Positions 8,776 through 18,138 of a stretch of 64,000 nt of DNA are shown piece by piece. This stretch comes from RHLJ01 sp965601955 (GTDB lineage Bacteria > Bacteroidota > Rhodothermia > Balneolales > Balneolaceae). How positions within the stretch are numbered: the first letter of the stretch is position 1; every line of letters begins with the position of its first letter. The translations under genes were made by a program, and so were the position numbers. The stretch is from the NCBI GenBank assembly GCA_965601955.1, contig OZ271855.1:186001-250000 (forward strand), read 5' to 3'. Under the pieces are notes generated by a model. The model ran no database searches and had not been told where the DNA came from. It worked only from the letters and a program-made list of their open reading frames with translations.

Positions 8776-8778
8776 TCA

Positions 8779-11427
8779 CTATTTAACCAACAACATCTTA
8801 GCTGTTTCAACTTCACCACTAGCTCTTAGCTGATAGAAATAGGTACCGCTTGGAAGGTCTCCAGCTTCAAATGGAACAAAAAATTCACCTACTCCCTGAA
8901 TCCGATCTACCAGTGTACGCACCAGCCTACCATTTACATCATATACCTTTAGGCTTACTTGCCCTTGTTCTTTGATCTCGTAAGGAATAATGGTAGATGG
9001 ATTAAATGGATTTGGGTAATTATTCCCTAACCTAATAGCTCCAGGAAAGTCATTCCCAGGCTCATTTGATGAACCCTGGGGTAAATTCATTTCATAAGCT
9101 CCGTTTCCATGTGTAGCTACCCGAAGTTTTCTGTTCGACTGTGAAATCACTAGATCCATAGCAAATACAGCGTCCGGCAAATTACCATTAATGTTTTCCC
9201 AGGTATCTCCTCCATCTAACGATTGAAAAACTCCTATTTCATTGCCGACAAAAATATGATCAGGGAACGAGGGGTCAACGGTAATCGCCCACGTTGGTAA
9301 GTCAGGTAGCCCGCTTCCAATATCCATCCAGTTCGCTCCTCCATCAACCGATTTGAAAACATGAGAGCTTTCGAAGCCTGCAAAGGTGATATACACGACT
9401 TCATCATTATTTGGATCTACCACAATATCAGTAGGGAAACGATCAGGCAAGTCCCCTGTAATATTGATCCAGGTATCTCCGCCATTTATTGTTCTATAGA
9501 CTCCGGAGCGAGTAACTTTAGGACTTGAAGTGACATAAACCACATCTGCACTTTGATGGGAAGCTGCCATAGCAGACATGGAGTTACCATCCAGATTGAG
9601 ATTGGAGTTTGTTGCAAACCAGGAATCTCCCCCATCTTCTGATTTATAAATCCTTTCACCTCCCATATAAATAGTAGTGTTATCTACGGGACTTAGTACA
9701 AAGGGAGCTATAAAATTAGCCTCTGAAGTAGGAAACAGCTCAAAACTTGGACGAGCCCAGGTATCGCCAAATTGAGACTGAGTAAATAAATCATCGGTTT
9801 TTACTGCCTGAGCAAACTGAGCTGAGAGATAGGCTATGTTGTTATTGTCCTGGTTGAGTGCTGTCCATGATCCATCTCCGGCCCATCCTCTTCTCCAGTT
9901 CAAATCTCCCTCATAAATAATGCTGTTGTTATCCTGAAGCCCTCCCAGCATCAAAGAACCATTCGTGTTAGAGTTAGATACTCCATTATAGAATTGAACA
10001 GTTTGATATCCGGAATTACAGTTTTCGAGGGTAAGGCCTCCGTCAGTAGTTCTGAAAACCCCGCCATCATTTATGAAATATATAATGTCAGTGTCTTTTG
10101 GGTGGAATATGATATCATGATGATCGGCCCAGTTGCTTAGGAATGGATATAGATTTCCGAAATCGTTGGGCCCTGCTGGTTGTGCGGGATCAGCAAATAC
10201 AGTATCCATATTGCTTCCCCCGTTAGTAGATTTATACAGTAACTGAGGTTGTCCTGTCGCCCAAATTAAATCGATATCCTCAGGGTGAATGGCTACTGCA
10301 TGAGAGTACCATCCCTGGAATCGTGCATAAAAATCGTTGCTTTCAAACTCTGTAGTCCACGTTGCTCCACCATCTTCTGTTCTCATTAGCCAGGTTCGGT
10401 TTGCATCTTCAACGGCACCTATAGCCCCATTTGAATTTCCGATACTAACTACTACTACATCAGGATTGCTTTGAGACATGTCCAATACAGGTTTGCCTTG
10501 AAAACTAATGGGCCCGCCAAAACTGGATAAACTGACCTGCTCAAAGCTCTCTCCTCCATTTATAGTTCGATATACTCCATGGCCAATACTTCCCTGACCA
10601 CCATAAGTGACAATTACCTTGCTGGTATCTATTGGATTAATGGCAATATCTGTAGCCATAGCCACATCATGAATAAGTTCCCAGGTCTCACCACCATCTA
10701 ACGTTCGATAGGTTCCTTCGGTAGTAGCTGCCCATACTGAGGATGGGTTTTGCGGATTTACCTGGATTTTCTGTACCGCACGCCGCTGATCAACCGTCCA
10801 GTCTAAGCTTTTTTCCCAGGTTTCCCCTCCATCTTCCGTTTTAAGAATTCCTATCCCATAGCTCCCACGAGTTGTTCGTACCGGGCCAACTCCGGGCATA
10901 AGAGTCTCGGTACCATAAGACTCGCCAGTGCCAATATACATCACATCCGGATTTTGAGGATCCATCGCTATCGCGGCTACCCCAAGTACAGGGAAACCGG
11001 TACTCACATATTCCCAGGCATTCAGTCCTACCCCTGCTGAAGTCGTTTTCCAGATACCTCCGCTTGCTGACCCTGTAAACATGGTATCAGGGTTGTCAGG
11101 ATGGATAGCTAATGCCAGTGTTCTTCCGCCAATATTAATCGGACCCATTGCAGTCCATTCTGGGTTCACAAACCCTTTTGCTTTAGCCTGTTCATTTAGA
11201 AGCTGGACTTCTTCAAAGGCCTGAGCAAAACCTTGTTCCGGTATTGAAATATTTGGATAGCTTCTAGCCAGACTCACATAATCCAGGGCAAGCTTAGCCC
11301 CTGTTGCAGGGCCATCTTTGGGAGACGGTAATGGAGCTGTTTGAATTTGTTTCGAAGTAGGGTCTATAAAAAAGAGAAGTCCGAACAGAACTAGAGTACA
11401 AAGGCAGGCAAGTTTGAATAGCTTCAT
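8779..11427 (-). CDS. Large secreted BNR/sortilin-like beta-propeller protein with type IX sorting domain
   Basis: The 882-residue protein has an N-terminal signal segment (hydrophobic residues about 7-22). It then has roughly a dozen Asp-box/BNR-type motifs (S-x-D-G-G-x-T-W variants such as EDGGETWE, VDGGANWM) spaced across residues 90-790, the pattern of VPS10/sortilin-like or glycosidase-type beta-propellers. The C-terminal about 85 residues form a type A sorting domain: NYPNPFNPST, then V-Y-D-V-N-G-R-L-V, and a final K-M-L-L-V-K. This domain marks export by the type IX secretion system. Ligand or substrate is unknown; a surface-binding or proteolysis-linked role is possible. Monocistronic. 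Confidence 0.88.
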   Translation of the reverse strand: MKLFKLACLCTLVLFGLLFFIDPTSKQIQTAPLPSPKDGPATGAKLALDYVSLARSYPNISIPEQGFAQAFEEVQLLNEQAKAKGFVNPEWTAMGPINIGGRTLALAIHPDNPDTMFTGSASGGIWKTTSAGVGLNAWEYVSTGFPVLGVAAIAMDPQNPDVMYIGTGESYGTETLMPGVGPVRTTRGSYGIGILKTEDGGETWEKSLDWTVDQRRAVQKIQVNPQNPSSVWAATTEGTYRTLDGGETWELIHDVAMATDIAINPIDTSKVIVTYGGQGSIGHGVYRTINGGESFEQVSLSSFGGPISFQGKPVLDMSQSNPDVVVVSIGNSNGAIGAVEDANRTWLMRTEDGGATWTTEFESNDFYARFQGWYSHAVAIHPEDIDLIWATGQPQLLYKSTNGGSNMDTVFADPAQPAGPNDFGNLYPFLSNWADHHDIIFHPKDTDIIYFINDGGVFRTTDGGLTLENCNSGYQTVQFYNGVSNSNTNGSLMLGGLQDNNSIIYEGDLNWRRGWAGDGSWTALNQDNNNIAYLSAQFAQAVKTDDLFTQSQFGDTWARPSFELFPTSEANFIAPFVLSPVDNTTIYMGGERIYKSEDGGDSWFATNSNLNLDGNSMSAMAASHQSADVVYVTSSPKVTRSGVYRTINGGDTWINITGDLPDRFPTDIVVDPNNDEVVYITFAGFESSHVFKSVDGGANWMDIGSGLPDLPTWAITVDPSFPDHIFVGNEIGVFQSLDGGDTWENINGNLPDAVFAMDLVISQSNRKLRVATHGNGAYEMNLPQGSSNEPGNDFPGAIRLGNNYPNPFNPSTIIPYEIKEQGQVSLKVYDVNGRLVRTLVDRIQGVGEFFVPFEAGDLPSGTYFYQLRASGEVETAKMLLVK

Positions 11428-11544
11428 AACACAAACGACTTATTGGGCACTAACACAGTATGCTAAAAAAAATTGCCAAGTGGTAGGGCATTGAACATTG
11501 AATAATTGATAATTGAATAATCACTTTGTCAATGCATACGTTTT

Positions 11545-12744
11545 TTGTTTCTTTGGCAGGTGCAGGGTAGTACAAAACATATTTTACCGGTAATAGTTTT
11601 TGCTCAGTTTACCGGAACCTCTCTTTGGTTTGCTGGAAATGCAGTAGTGGATGAGTTAATAGCCGAACTCGATCTACTGGAAATGTTTGTTGGTTTCATT
11701 ACCATGGCTGTTCAGTCAGGGTTTATTATAGGTACACTGATTTTCGCTTTCATAAACCTGGCTGATCGCTTCTCACCCGTAAAAGTCTTCCTTTTTTGTA
11801 GCCTGGCGGGAGCGCTGGCAAATCTTACTGCCATATGGAGTAGTAACTTCACAGAAATCATGCTTGCTCGATTAGCAACGGGCTTTTTTCTTGCTGGCAT
11901 TTACCCGGTTGGTATGAAAATAGCCTCCGATTGGCACAAAGAAGGATTAGGAAAAGCCCTTGGCTATTTAGTAGGAGCTTTGGTGTTGGGAACTGCTTTT
12001 CCTCATCTGCTCAAATTTTCCGGGAGCTCTTTTTCCTGGCATTCTGTGATCATAGGAACCTCTCTTTTGGCTGCTCTCGGAGGCGTCCTTCTTTTCTCAA
12101 CCGTAAAAGATGGGCCTTACCGTCAAAAAAACTCGAACTCAAAGATTCAGGTCAGCGCTATCCTGGAGTTGTTCAAAATCCCCAACTTTAGGTCGGCTGC
12201 TTTTGGGTATTTCGGACATATGTGGGAGCTCTACACCTTCTGGGCTTTTGTACCAGTTATGCTGGCCTATTATCTGACCGTTAATGAAACAGAATCTATC
12301 AATGTCTCTCTCTGGGCTTTTATCATCATAGGAATTGGAGGAATAGGCTGTGCTGTAGGCGGCCATCTATCTCTTGGGAATCGAAGTAAACAGGTTGCAA
12401 TGGTTAGCCTCATTATTTCAGGACTTTGCTGCCTGACCCTTCCTTTCCTGTTTTCAGCCCCAATCATTGTATTCGTATTGGTTATGCTGATTTGGGGAAT
12501 TTTTGTAATTCCTGATAGCCCCCAATTTTCAACCTTAGTGGCTCAATCCTCCACCCCGGAGTATGTAGCAACCGGACTTACTATCGTGAACAGCCTGGGT
12601 TTTGCCCTTACCATTGTAAGTATTCAACTGGTTAACCTGATGTGGTCAGCTACTGAAAACCCGATGGTATTTTTAATTATGTTGGCAGGGCCTATTTTGG
12701 GATTGTTGGCTATCTCGAGATATAAGCAGGAGGTAAATGACTAG
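11545..12744 (+). CDS. MFS transporter
   Basis: A twelve-helix major facilitator protein of up to 399 residues. It shows the loop 2-3 region (FINLADRFSPVKVF), and an N-terminal FAQFTGTSLWFAGNAVV seen in the CynX/NarK-like branch. Substrate cannot be told from sequence. The start is uncertain: no ATG is in frame before the first helix, so initiation must be at TTG 11545 or GTG 11560; the latter matches the usual short N-terminus of relatives. Its last eight bases overlap the downstream zinc-finger gene, whose AGGAGG ribosome site lies inside this gene, so the two are probably co-expressed. Confidence 0.82.
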   Translation: MFLWQVQGSTKHILPVIVFAQFTGTSLWFAGNAVVDELIAELDLLEMFVGFITMAVQSGFIIGTLIFAFINLADRFSPVKVFLFCSLAGALANLTAIWSSNFTEIMLARLATGFFLAGIYPVGMKIASDWHKEGLGKALGYLVGALVLGTAFPHLLKFSGSSFSWHSVIIGTSLLAALGGVLLFSTVKDGPYRQKNSNSKIQVSAILELFKIPNFRSAAFGYFGHMWELYTFWAFVPVMLAYYLTVNETESINVSLWAFIIIGIGGIGCAVGGHLSLGNRSKQVAMVSLIISGLCCLTLPFLFSAPIIVFVLVMLIWGIFVIPDSPQFSTLVAQSSTPEYVATGLTIVNSLGFALTIVSIQLVNLMWSATENPMVFLIMLAGPILGLLAISRYKQEVND

Positions 12745-13069
12745 TTCTGATAAGAAAAAAATCAGTGCCATCATTAAAACTCAGATCCAGACTCTGAACG
12801 AGGAAATTGCAGAGCTGAAGGAACTTACCAAGCCCATTCCTCTTGATGCCGCTATTGGAAGGGTATCCAGGATGGACGCAATTAACAACAAAGCTATTAA
12901 TGATGCGGCGTTAAGAGATAAAGAAAAGCTGCTAAAGCGACTAGAACGCACTCAGGATAGAATCGACGAAAAAGACTTTGGGCTTTGCCTGAAATGCGGG
13001 AATGAAATTCCTTTTGGGCGACTGGAATATATGCCTCATGCCACTCGATGTGTTTCCTGTGCCGGTTGA
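12737..13069 (+). CDS. TraR/DksA-family C4 zinc finger protein
   Basis: A 110-residue DksA-like protein: N-terminal coiled coil about 70 residues long, then a C4 zinc finger with two CxxC pairs (CLKCG and CVSCAG) separated by about 17 residues. DksA-type proteins enter the RNA polymerase secondary channel and tune transcription, often with ppGpp. Here the coiled-coil tip holds DAAIGRVSRMDA, not the paired acidic residues of classical DksA tips, so it may be a YbiI/TraR-type variant. Start is sure: AGGAGG lies three bases before the ATG. It overlaps the MFS gene by eight bases. Confidence 0.88.
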   Translation: MTSSDKKKISAIIKTQIQTLNEEIAELKELTKPIPLDAAIGRVSRMDAINNKAINDAALRDKEKLLKRLERTQDRIDEKDFGLCLKCGNEIPFGRLEYMPHATRCVSCAG

Positions 13070-13117
13070 TTATATCCACTTAACATAGCTGCGGTATCAT
13101 TGGCGAAAAAATATTCA

Positions 13118-14083
13118 ATGAACCGATTTTTACTTTTCCTCCCTCTTCTTTTCTTAGCCTGCACATTAGATCAGCAAAATCCTAACAATAACACTACCCA
13201 ATCTGAACTAGCCTGGCCTACCTGGTATACTCCACTCGATACAGTTAGGGTTTTGAACTGGAATGTAGAGCATTTCGTAGATGATTTCGATAACCCTTAC
13301 ATCAATAATCGGCGTGAGGATAATCCCCCAACGAATATGCCTGAACGGAGGGCTCGGTTGGCAGAAGTGTTAAAAATGGCTGATGCTGATATCGTGGTAT
13401 TCCAGGAATTTGAAAGCAGTACCTACGCAAAAATTCTGGCTGAAGAATACTTCCCTGAATTAGGCTACCAGGTGTATGGAGGACTGGAAAGCGATGACTG
13501 GTATATGAATGTAGTAATTCTTAGCCGAGTGCCACTTGGCACTTTCTATAGTTACGCTACTTCCAATACCCCAATTATAGGGCAAACGAATGACGATGAC
13601 ACTCTAGCTATGCAGACTTTTATCAATAACAGGATGTGGTCGGTAGATGTGTTGGTAAATGATAGCTATGACTTCAACCTAACAGGTGTACATTTAAAAG
13701 CCGGAAGAGGGGAACGAAACCAGCAATGGAGATTGGGAATGATGAATGTAATGAGAGACCAGTTTTCTAAGTTTATGCGCCTCGACCATGATCAAAACCT
13801 GCTGGTTGTAGGTGATTTTAATGCTACCCCTGATAGTCCTGAATTCAAAGCTTTTTTAGGGGATTCCACTGACCTTCGCTTTATCGATCCATTGGCCGGA
13901 ACAGGAATCTTTTCACATCCTGCCGACTCTGTTTTTTGGAGAATTGATCACATTATTCCCAATGAGTATATGATGCCAGAGCTTGTAAATACAGTTCAGG
14001 TATTCACTCCTTTTTCTCCAGATTCTATGGACTTTATCGCCGACCATTTACCGATGATCGTTGATATTGTGGCTACAGACTAA
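13118..14083 (+). CDS. Secreted lipoprotein of the endonuclease/exonuclease/phosphatase family
   Basis: The mature protein is lipid-anchored: from the ATG at 13118 the signal is MNRFLLFLPLLFLAC with a lipobox Cys at residue 15. An upstream in-frame TTG at 13100 would add six residues and is less likely. The body shows the EEP fold motifs: LNWNVEHF, FQEFES, TGVHLKAG, VVGDFNATPDS and the terminal ADHLPM, giving Asn, Glu, His, Asp-Asn and Asp-His catalytic or metal ligands. Members cleave phosphodiester or phosphomonoester bonds of nucleic acids, lipids or inositol phosphates with a divalent metal. Exact substrate unknown; extracellular nucleic acid is plausible. Confidence 0.88.
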   Translation: MNRFLLFLPLLFLACTLDQQNPNNNTTQSELAWPTWYTPLDTVRVLNWNVEHFVDDFDNPYINNRREDNPPTNMPERRARLAEVLKMADADIVVFQEFESSTYAKILAEEYFPELGYQVYGGLESDDWYMNVVILSRVPLGTFYSYATSNTPIIGQTNDDDTLAMQTFINNRMWSVDVLVNDSYDFNLTGVHLKAGRGERNQQWRLGMMNVMRDQFSKFMRLDHDQNLLVVGDFNATPDSPEFKAFLGDSTDLRFIDPLAGTGIFSHPADSVFWRIDHIIPNEYMMPELVNTVQVFTPFSPDSMDFIADHLPMIVDIVATD

Positions 14084-14122
14084 GGCATTTTGATTGTCAG
14101 TTTACATTCCTGATATTCGTCC

Positions 14123-14869
14123 ATGCAAATTTTAGGAATAGATGTTGGAGGCTCGGGAATAAAAGGAGCCATTGTTGATACAGAAAAAGGGGAACTAATC
14201 ACGGAGCGCTACAGGCTTGTAACCCCTCAGCCTGCTACACCAGATGCAATGATTGAAACAATGATTGCAATTATTCGGCACTTCGACTGGCATGGTCCAA
14301 TAGGTTGCGGGTTTCCCGCAGCAGTAGTAAATGAAATCATCAGAACTGCTGCTAATATAGATGATTCATGGATTGGAGTGAATGCTTCTAAGCGAATCGA
14401 AGATGAAACCGGATGCCCTGTTCACCTGGTTAATGATGTGGATGCCGCCGCTTACGCGGAGATGAATTTTGGCGCCGGAGTAGGAGAACACGGTACTGTG
14501 GTAATGGCAGCTTTTGGAACGGGAATTGGAACCGCCATTTTTCGAAGTGACCAGTTGATTCCAAATACGGAATTTGGTCATGTTTATTTACGAAACGGAA
14601 AAAAGGCAGAACATTATTCAGCCAATTCCATTCGGGAAAAGAACGAGATGAGCTGGAAAAAGTGGGGCAAGCGGGTAAATAAATACCTTCAATATATGGA
14701 GGATTTATTTTGGCCAGACCTATTCATTATTGGTGGCGGTGTAAGCAAACATTTTGATTTTTTTAAAGAGTATATCGATGTGGAAGCACGAGTAGTACCA
14801 GCTGCAAGCCGCAATCATGCAGGCATTATCGGAGCAGCTCTTTCAGCAAAAGATTTTGCAATCTCCTGA
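14123..14869 (+). CDS. ppgK: Polyphosphate glucokinase (ROK family)
   Basis: Transfers phosphate from polyphosphate (or ATP) to glucose, giving glucose 6-phosphate in the cytoplasm. At 248 residues it has the usual PPGK length and motifs: phosphate loop DVGGSGIKGAIVD, catalytic Asp105 in VNDVDAAAYAEM, AFGTGIGTAIF, NTEFGH, and IGGGVSKH. The segment SWKKWGKRVNKYLQ is the PPGK-type helix after the active site. A degenerate paralogue lies at 25606-26364. The gene follows the EEP lipoprotein by 39 bases. Confidence 0.93.
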   Translation: MQILGIDVGGSGIKGAIVDTEKGELITERYRLVTPQPATPDAMIETMIAIIRHFDWHGPIGCGFPAAVVNEIIRTAANIDDSWIGVNASKRIEDETGCPVHLVNDVDAAAYAEMNFGAGVGEHGTVVMAAFGTGIGTAIFRSDQLIPNTEFGHVYLRNGKKAEHYSANSIREKNEMSWKKWGKRVNKYLQYMEDLFWPDLFIIGGGVSKHFDFFKEYIDVEARVVPAASRNHAGIIGAALSAKDFAIS

Positions 14870-14925
14870 TCGGAATCTTTCAAAGTGTTCTGTACATTTT
14901 GCCCGAACACTGAGACGGCCAAGAT

Positions 14926-15822
14926 TTGAAGAATATCCTCCTTTTTGTCACTCCCTGCCTGATCTGGGGCTCTACCTGGTATGTAATCACTTTCCAGGTT
15001 GGTGAAGTAGATCCTTTATTCTCTGTCTCGTATCGCTTTGCATTGGCTGGAGTATTAATGCTGATCATATGTTCCATTATGAAACTAAATCTGAAGTTCA
15101 CCAGAAAGGAACATGCTTTCATCCTGCTTCAGGGGCTTCTCATATTCGGTTTTAATTACTGGCTGATGTATATGTCGGAGCTGTATCTCACAAGTGGCGT
15201 GGTTGGCCTGATTTTCTCCCTTCTCGTTTTCTTCAATATGATTAATAGCAGAATCATTTTGAAAACTCCCTTTGAAAAGAAGGTGATCATCGGGGGCGTA
15301 CTGGGTATTATCGGAACAGCATTCATCTTTCAAGAAGACCTTACTCATTTCACCTTTTCTGATACCAAAATCATGGGGCTTTTTATGGCCATAGGTGGAA
15401 CTATTATCGCTTCTTTTGGGAATATTACCTCAGCCCGAAATCAGGCAGCAGGAATTCCGGTCATTCAATCTAATGCCTTTGGTATGTTTTATGGTGCAGT
15501 GGCGATGTTCCTGGTAGCTATCTTTTCGGGGAAAACTCCTACCTTTGAAATGACCCTCGATTATACCCTGTCATTGATATACCTCACTATTTTTGGTTCG
15601 ATCATCGCCTTTGGCTCTTACCTTACATTGATAGGCAGAATTGGTGCCAGTAAAGCTGCGTATGTTTCCCTTGTTATTCCAATCATAGCGCTTACCATTT
15701 CTACCTTCCTGGAAGGTTATACCTGGACATTGATCAGCTTTTCGGGAGCTGCCTTGATTATTATTGGGAATGTGATTGCATTGAGGCTTTCGAGGAGACC
15801 TAAGGTTGAGGTAGTGGAGTAG
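14926..15822 (+). CDS. EamA (DMT) family transporter
   Basis: A ten-helix drug/metabolite exporter of 298 residues with two EamA repeats, as seen from the internal duplication of helices (PCLIWGSTWYVITFQVG near the start and IFGSIIAFGSYLTLIGRIGASKAAY in the second half). Substrate unknown; members export amino acids, sugars or drugs. No ATG is available at the N-terminus and initiation appears to be at TTG 14926. Downstream is a palindromic repeat element shared with the convergent hut operon end. Confidence 0.85.
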   Translation: MKNILLFVTPCLIWGSTWYVITFQVGEVDPLFSVSYRFALAGVLMLIICSIMKLNLKFTRKEHAFILLQGLLIFGFNYWLMYMSELYLTSGVVGLIFSLLVFFNMINSRIILKTPFEKKVIIGGVLGIIGTAFIFQEDLTHFTFSDTKIMGLFMAIGGTIIASFGNITSARNQAAGIPVIQSNAFGMFYGAVAMFLVAIFSGKTPTFEMTLDYTLSLIYLTIFGSIIAFGSYLTLIGRIGASKAAYVSLVIPIIALTISTFLEGYTWTLISFSGAALIIIGNVIALRLSRRPKVEVVE

Positions 15823-15842
15823 GTAACCCAAACCTATTTCTG

Positions 15843-15921
15843 GTCATCTCAGCCTTGAGCCGGGATTTGTGATGCATCAATCTTCCTCCCTTTACAGATC
15901 CCGCATCAAGTGCGGGATGAC
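15843..15921. repeat. REP-like palindromic intergenic element
   Basis: A 79-base element bounded by GTCAT at the left and ATGAC at the right. It contains an 8-bp perfect hairpin ATCCCGCA-TCAAG-TGCGGGAT (15898-15918). It lies between convergent genes and may double as a transcript end. The ATGAC terminus and the TCCCG/CGGGA hairpin resemble the element at 41188-41234, which suggests a family of dispersed intergenic repeats. Confidence 0.55.
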
Positions 15922-15933
15922 TAATAAAATAAA

Positions 15934-16911
15934 TCAACTCACAAATTCCACAAAGAGCATCCCGGCTAGCTTTGCTGTTCGCTTATCCTGATCGTATTCC
16001 GGGTTCAATTCGCAAATATCCATTGATAACAGTTTTCCTGATCTTTTCATCAAATCCATAATCCTGATAACGTGCTCGGGAAATATCCCGTCCCAGGCTG
16101 GAGCGCTCACTCCTGGAGCAATAGAGGCATTAAATACATCCATGCAAATCGTTAAATAGATATAGTCTCTCTCCTCAACAAAAGCTGTTACTTTCTCGAG
16201 TGAAGCCTGCTCCTGGGACAGGACCTCTTTATTTTCAATCCATTTAGCACCCAGACGTTCAGCAGTATTAAATAATGAAGCCGTATTATTATGGCGATTG
16301 ATCCCATAAACAAAGTATTTGAGATCTAACGCTTCTTTTTGGGCATGCTCATGCGCCTGAAGAAAGGGTGAGCCTGAATGAGGAATTCCATCATGAGGCC
16401 TCAGATCGAAATGAGCGTCGATATTTAGAATGCCAAGCTTTACTCCCTCACTTTTTGTTTTCAGAAAATCCGCGACCCCTAAATAATGCCCAAAGGCTGT
16501 TTCGTGGCCACCCCCAATTACAAAACTTCTTTTCGAGTTATTCAAAAGGTGAGTGATTCCTTTTCCAAGCTCGATTTGTGCTTTTTCCAAATTCTCTGAC
16601 TTTGGAAAGACGTTACCGGCATCAATAAAACCCCCTTCCATACCGTGCCAGCATAATGAACCTATTGTTTCCCTGAATTCCCCTGGACCATTCGCTGCCC
16701 CTGTCCTTCCTTTGTTTCGCTTAACTCCTTCATCTGAAGCAAAACCCATTAGTACTATTTCATTACCCTCATCAAGCTCGTTCAGGTGAATGGCTTTTAC
16801 AACCTGATGATATCTAAACTGGGTGAAATCAGACGAAGAGTCTATTCGGCCTGTCCACCAGTCTTTTCGAGGAGGCTGATAGTAGTTTATATCAATGTTG
16901 GATGCACTCAT
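15934..16911 (-). CDS. hutG: Formimidoylglutamase
   Basis: Last step of histidine breakdown: hydrolyses N-formimidoyl-L-glutamate to glutamate and formamide. The 325-residue protein is an arginase/ureohydrolase fold enzyme with the binuclear manganese motifs GGGHETAFGH, NIDAHFDLRP and CMDVFNASIAPG. Its start overlaps the end of hutI by 20 bases in another frame, so translation is probably coupled. It is the distal gene of the hutHUIG operon. Use of HutG (arginase type) and no formimidoyltransferase in the cluster defines the route. Confidence 0.93.
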   Translation of the reverse strand: MSASNIDINYYQPPRKDWWTGRIDSSSDFTQFRYHQVVKAIHLNELDEGNEIVLMGFASDEGVKRNKGRTGAANGPGEFRETIGSLCWHGMEGGFIDAGNVFPKSENLEKAQIELGKGITHLLNNSKRSFVIGGGHETAFGHYLGVADFLKTKSEGVKLGILNIDAHFDLRPHDGIPHSGSPFLQAHEHAQKEALDLKYFVYGINRHNNTASLFNTAERLGAKWIENKEVLSQEQASLEKVTAFVEERDYIYLTICMDVFNASIAPGVSAPAWDGIFPEHVIRIMDLMKRSGKLLSMDICELNPEYDQDKRTAKLAGMLFVEFVS

Positions 16912-18130
16912 CTCCTATAATAGTATGGCTTGGATGAAGCTGCCCCTGATGGTAGAAGATATTTCGAAAGTCATCGGTTTCGAAAACAGTAAACCTGGCT
17001 TTTCCACCAATTTCTATAGTTCCAGCTTGCATCCTTAATGCATACGCTGATCGATAGGTTATAGCAGCTAGTGTCTCTGAAATACTCATTTTTTCACTTG
17101 CTCCAATTAGTGAAGCCTGGGTAAGTAAATTTCCCATCGGAGCTGAACCAGGGTTCCAGTCGGTAGCAATGGCCACACAAGCCTTATTATCCAATAATTG
17201 ACGACAAGGAGTAAAAGCCATGCCCAATCCCAGCGATGCTCCAGGTAAAGCAACTGCAACCGTTTCTGAGTTTCGAAATGCTTTGATCGAATCCTGATCT
17301 GTACTTTCAAGATGGTCTGCGGAAACACATCCCATTTCGATAGCTAATTTCGCCCCACCTGAGCTAAACTGATCAGCATGTACAGTCATTTCAAAACCGA
17401 GCTTCTGCATTTCTTCGATGTACCATTTTGCAAGTTCAGTATCGAATGCTTCTTCCTCCACAAAGATATCCGCCCTCTCAGCAAGCCCCTCTTCCATTAC
17501 CTTCGGTGCTACTTCCTCAATCAAGTAACCAAGGTATTCTCGATGATTCCCTTGGAAAGTCCTCGGCTTGATATGGGCTCCTAAAAAAGTAGGAATTAGC
17601 TCTACTTTTGTATGTGAAGAGGCTTCTTTTATGGCTCGTAACATTTTAAGCTCATTAGTAAGATCGAGACCATATCCGGATTTCACTTCTATTGTAGCTA
17701 CTCCTTGCTTTAGCAATACTTCTGACCTCCTTTGAATCAGCTCTGTCAGTTCTTGTCTGGTTGCACTTCGTGTGGCTATTACCGTGTCCATAATTCCGCC
17801 ACCTGCTTTAGCTATTTCCAGGTAGCTTTTACCAGATACTCTCGATGCGTAATCATTCGCACGATCTCCTGCCCAACAAATATGGCTATGGCAATCGACA
17901 AAAGCCGGCACTACAACCTTATGCCTGTTCGTAGTCAGGATTAATTCCGCCTTCTCATACTTTTTGTGTAGCTGCTGATAGCTTCCTATTTCAACTACTG
18001 TATCATTTTCAGTAACTATACCGCCATTTGTAATAATTGTGAGTTGATCATCTTCAATAGGGCCATGAAGTTGAATGCTTTGCATGGGTACAATCTCACA
18101 AAATGGGCCATATAATTTTGTTACTGACAT
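16892..18130 (-). CDS. hutI: Imidazolonepropionase
   Basis: Hydrolyses 4-imidazolone-5-propionate to N-formimidoyl-L-glutamate, the third step of histidine degradation, in the cytoplasm. The 412-residue protein is a metal-dependent amidohydrolase: DCHSHICWAGDR supplies the HxH ligands near residue 80, followed by the VKSGYGLDLTNELKML segment, TVHADQF and the late Asp in ATDWNPGSAP. It begins eight bases after hutU and overlaps hutG by 20 bases. Confidence 0.96.
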   Translation of the reverse strand: MSVTKLYGPFCEIVPMQSIQLHGPIEDDQLTIITNGGIVTENDTVVEIGSYQQLHKKYEKAELILTTNRHKVVVPAFVDCHSHICWAGDRANDYASRVSGKSYLEIAKAGGGIMDTVIATRSATRQELTELIQRRSEVLLKQGVATIEVKSGYGLDLTNELKMLRAIKEASSHTKVELIPTFLGAHIKPRTFQGNHREYLGYLIEEVAPKVMEEGLAERADIFVEEEAFDTELAKWYIEEMQKLGFEMTVHADQFSSGGAKLAIEMGCVSADHLESTDQDSIKAFRNSETVAVALPGASLGLGMAFTPCRQLLDNKACVAIATDWNPGSAPMGNLLTQASLIGASEKMSISETLAAITYRSAYALRMQAGTIEIGGKARFTVFETDDFRNIFYHQGQLHPSHTIIGDECIQH

Positions 18131-18138
18131 AAGCTCTC

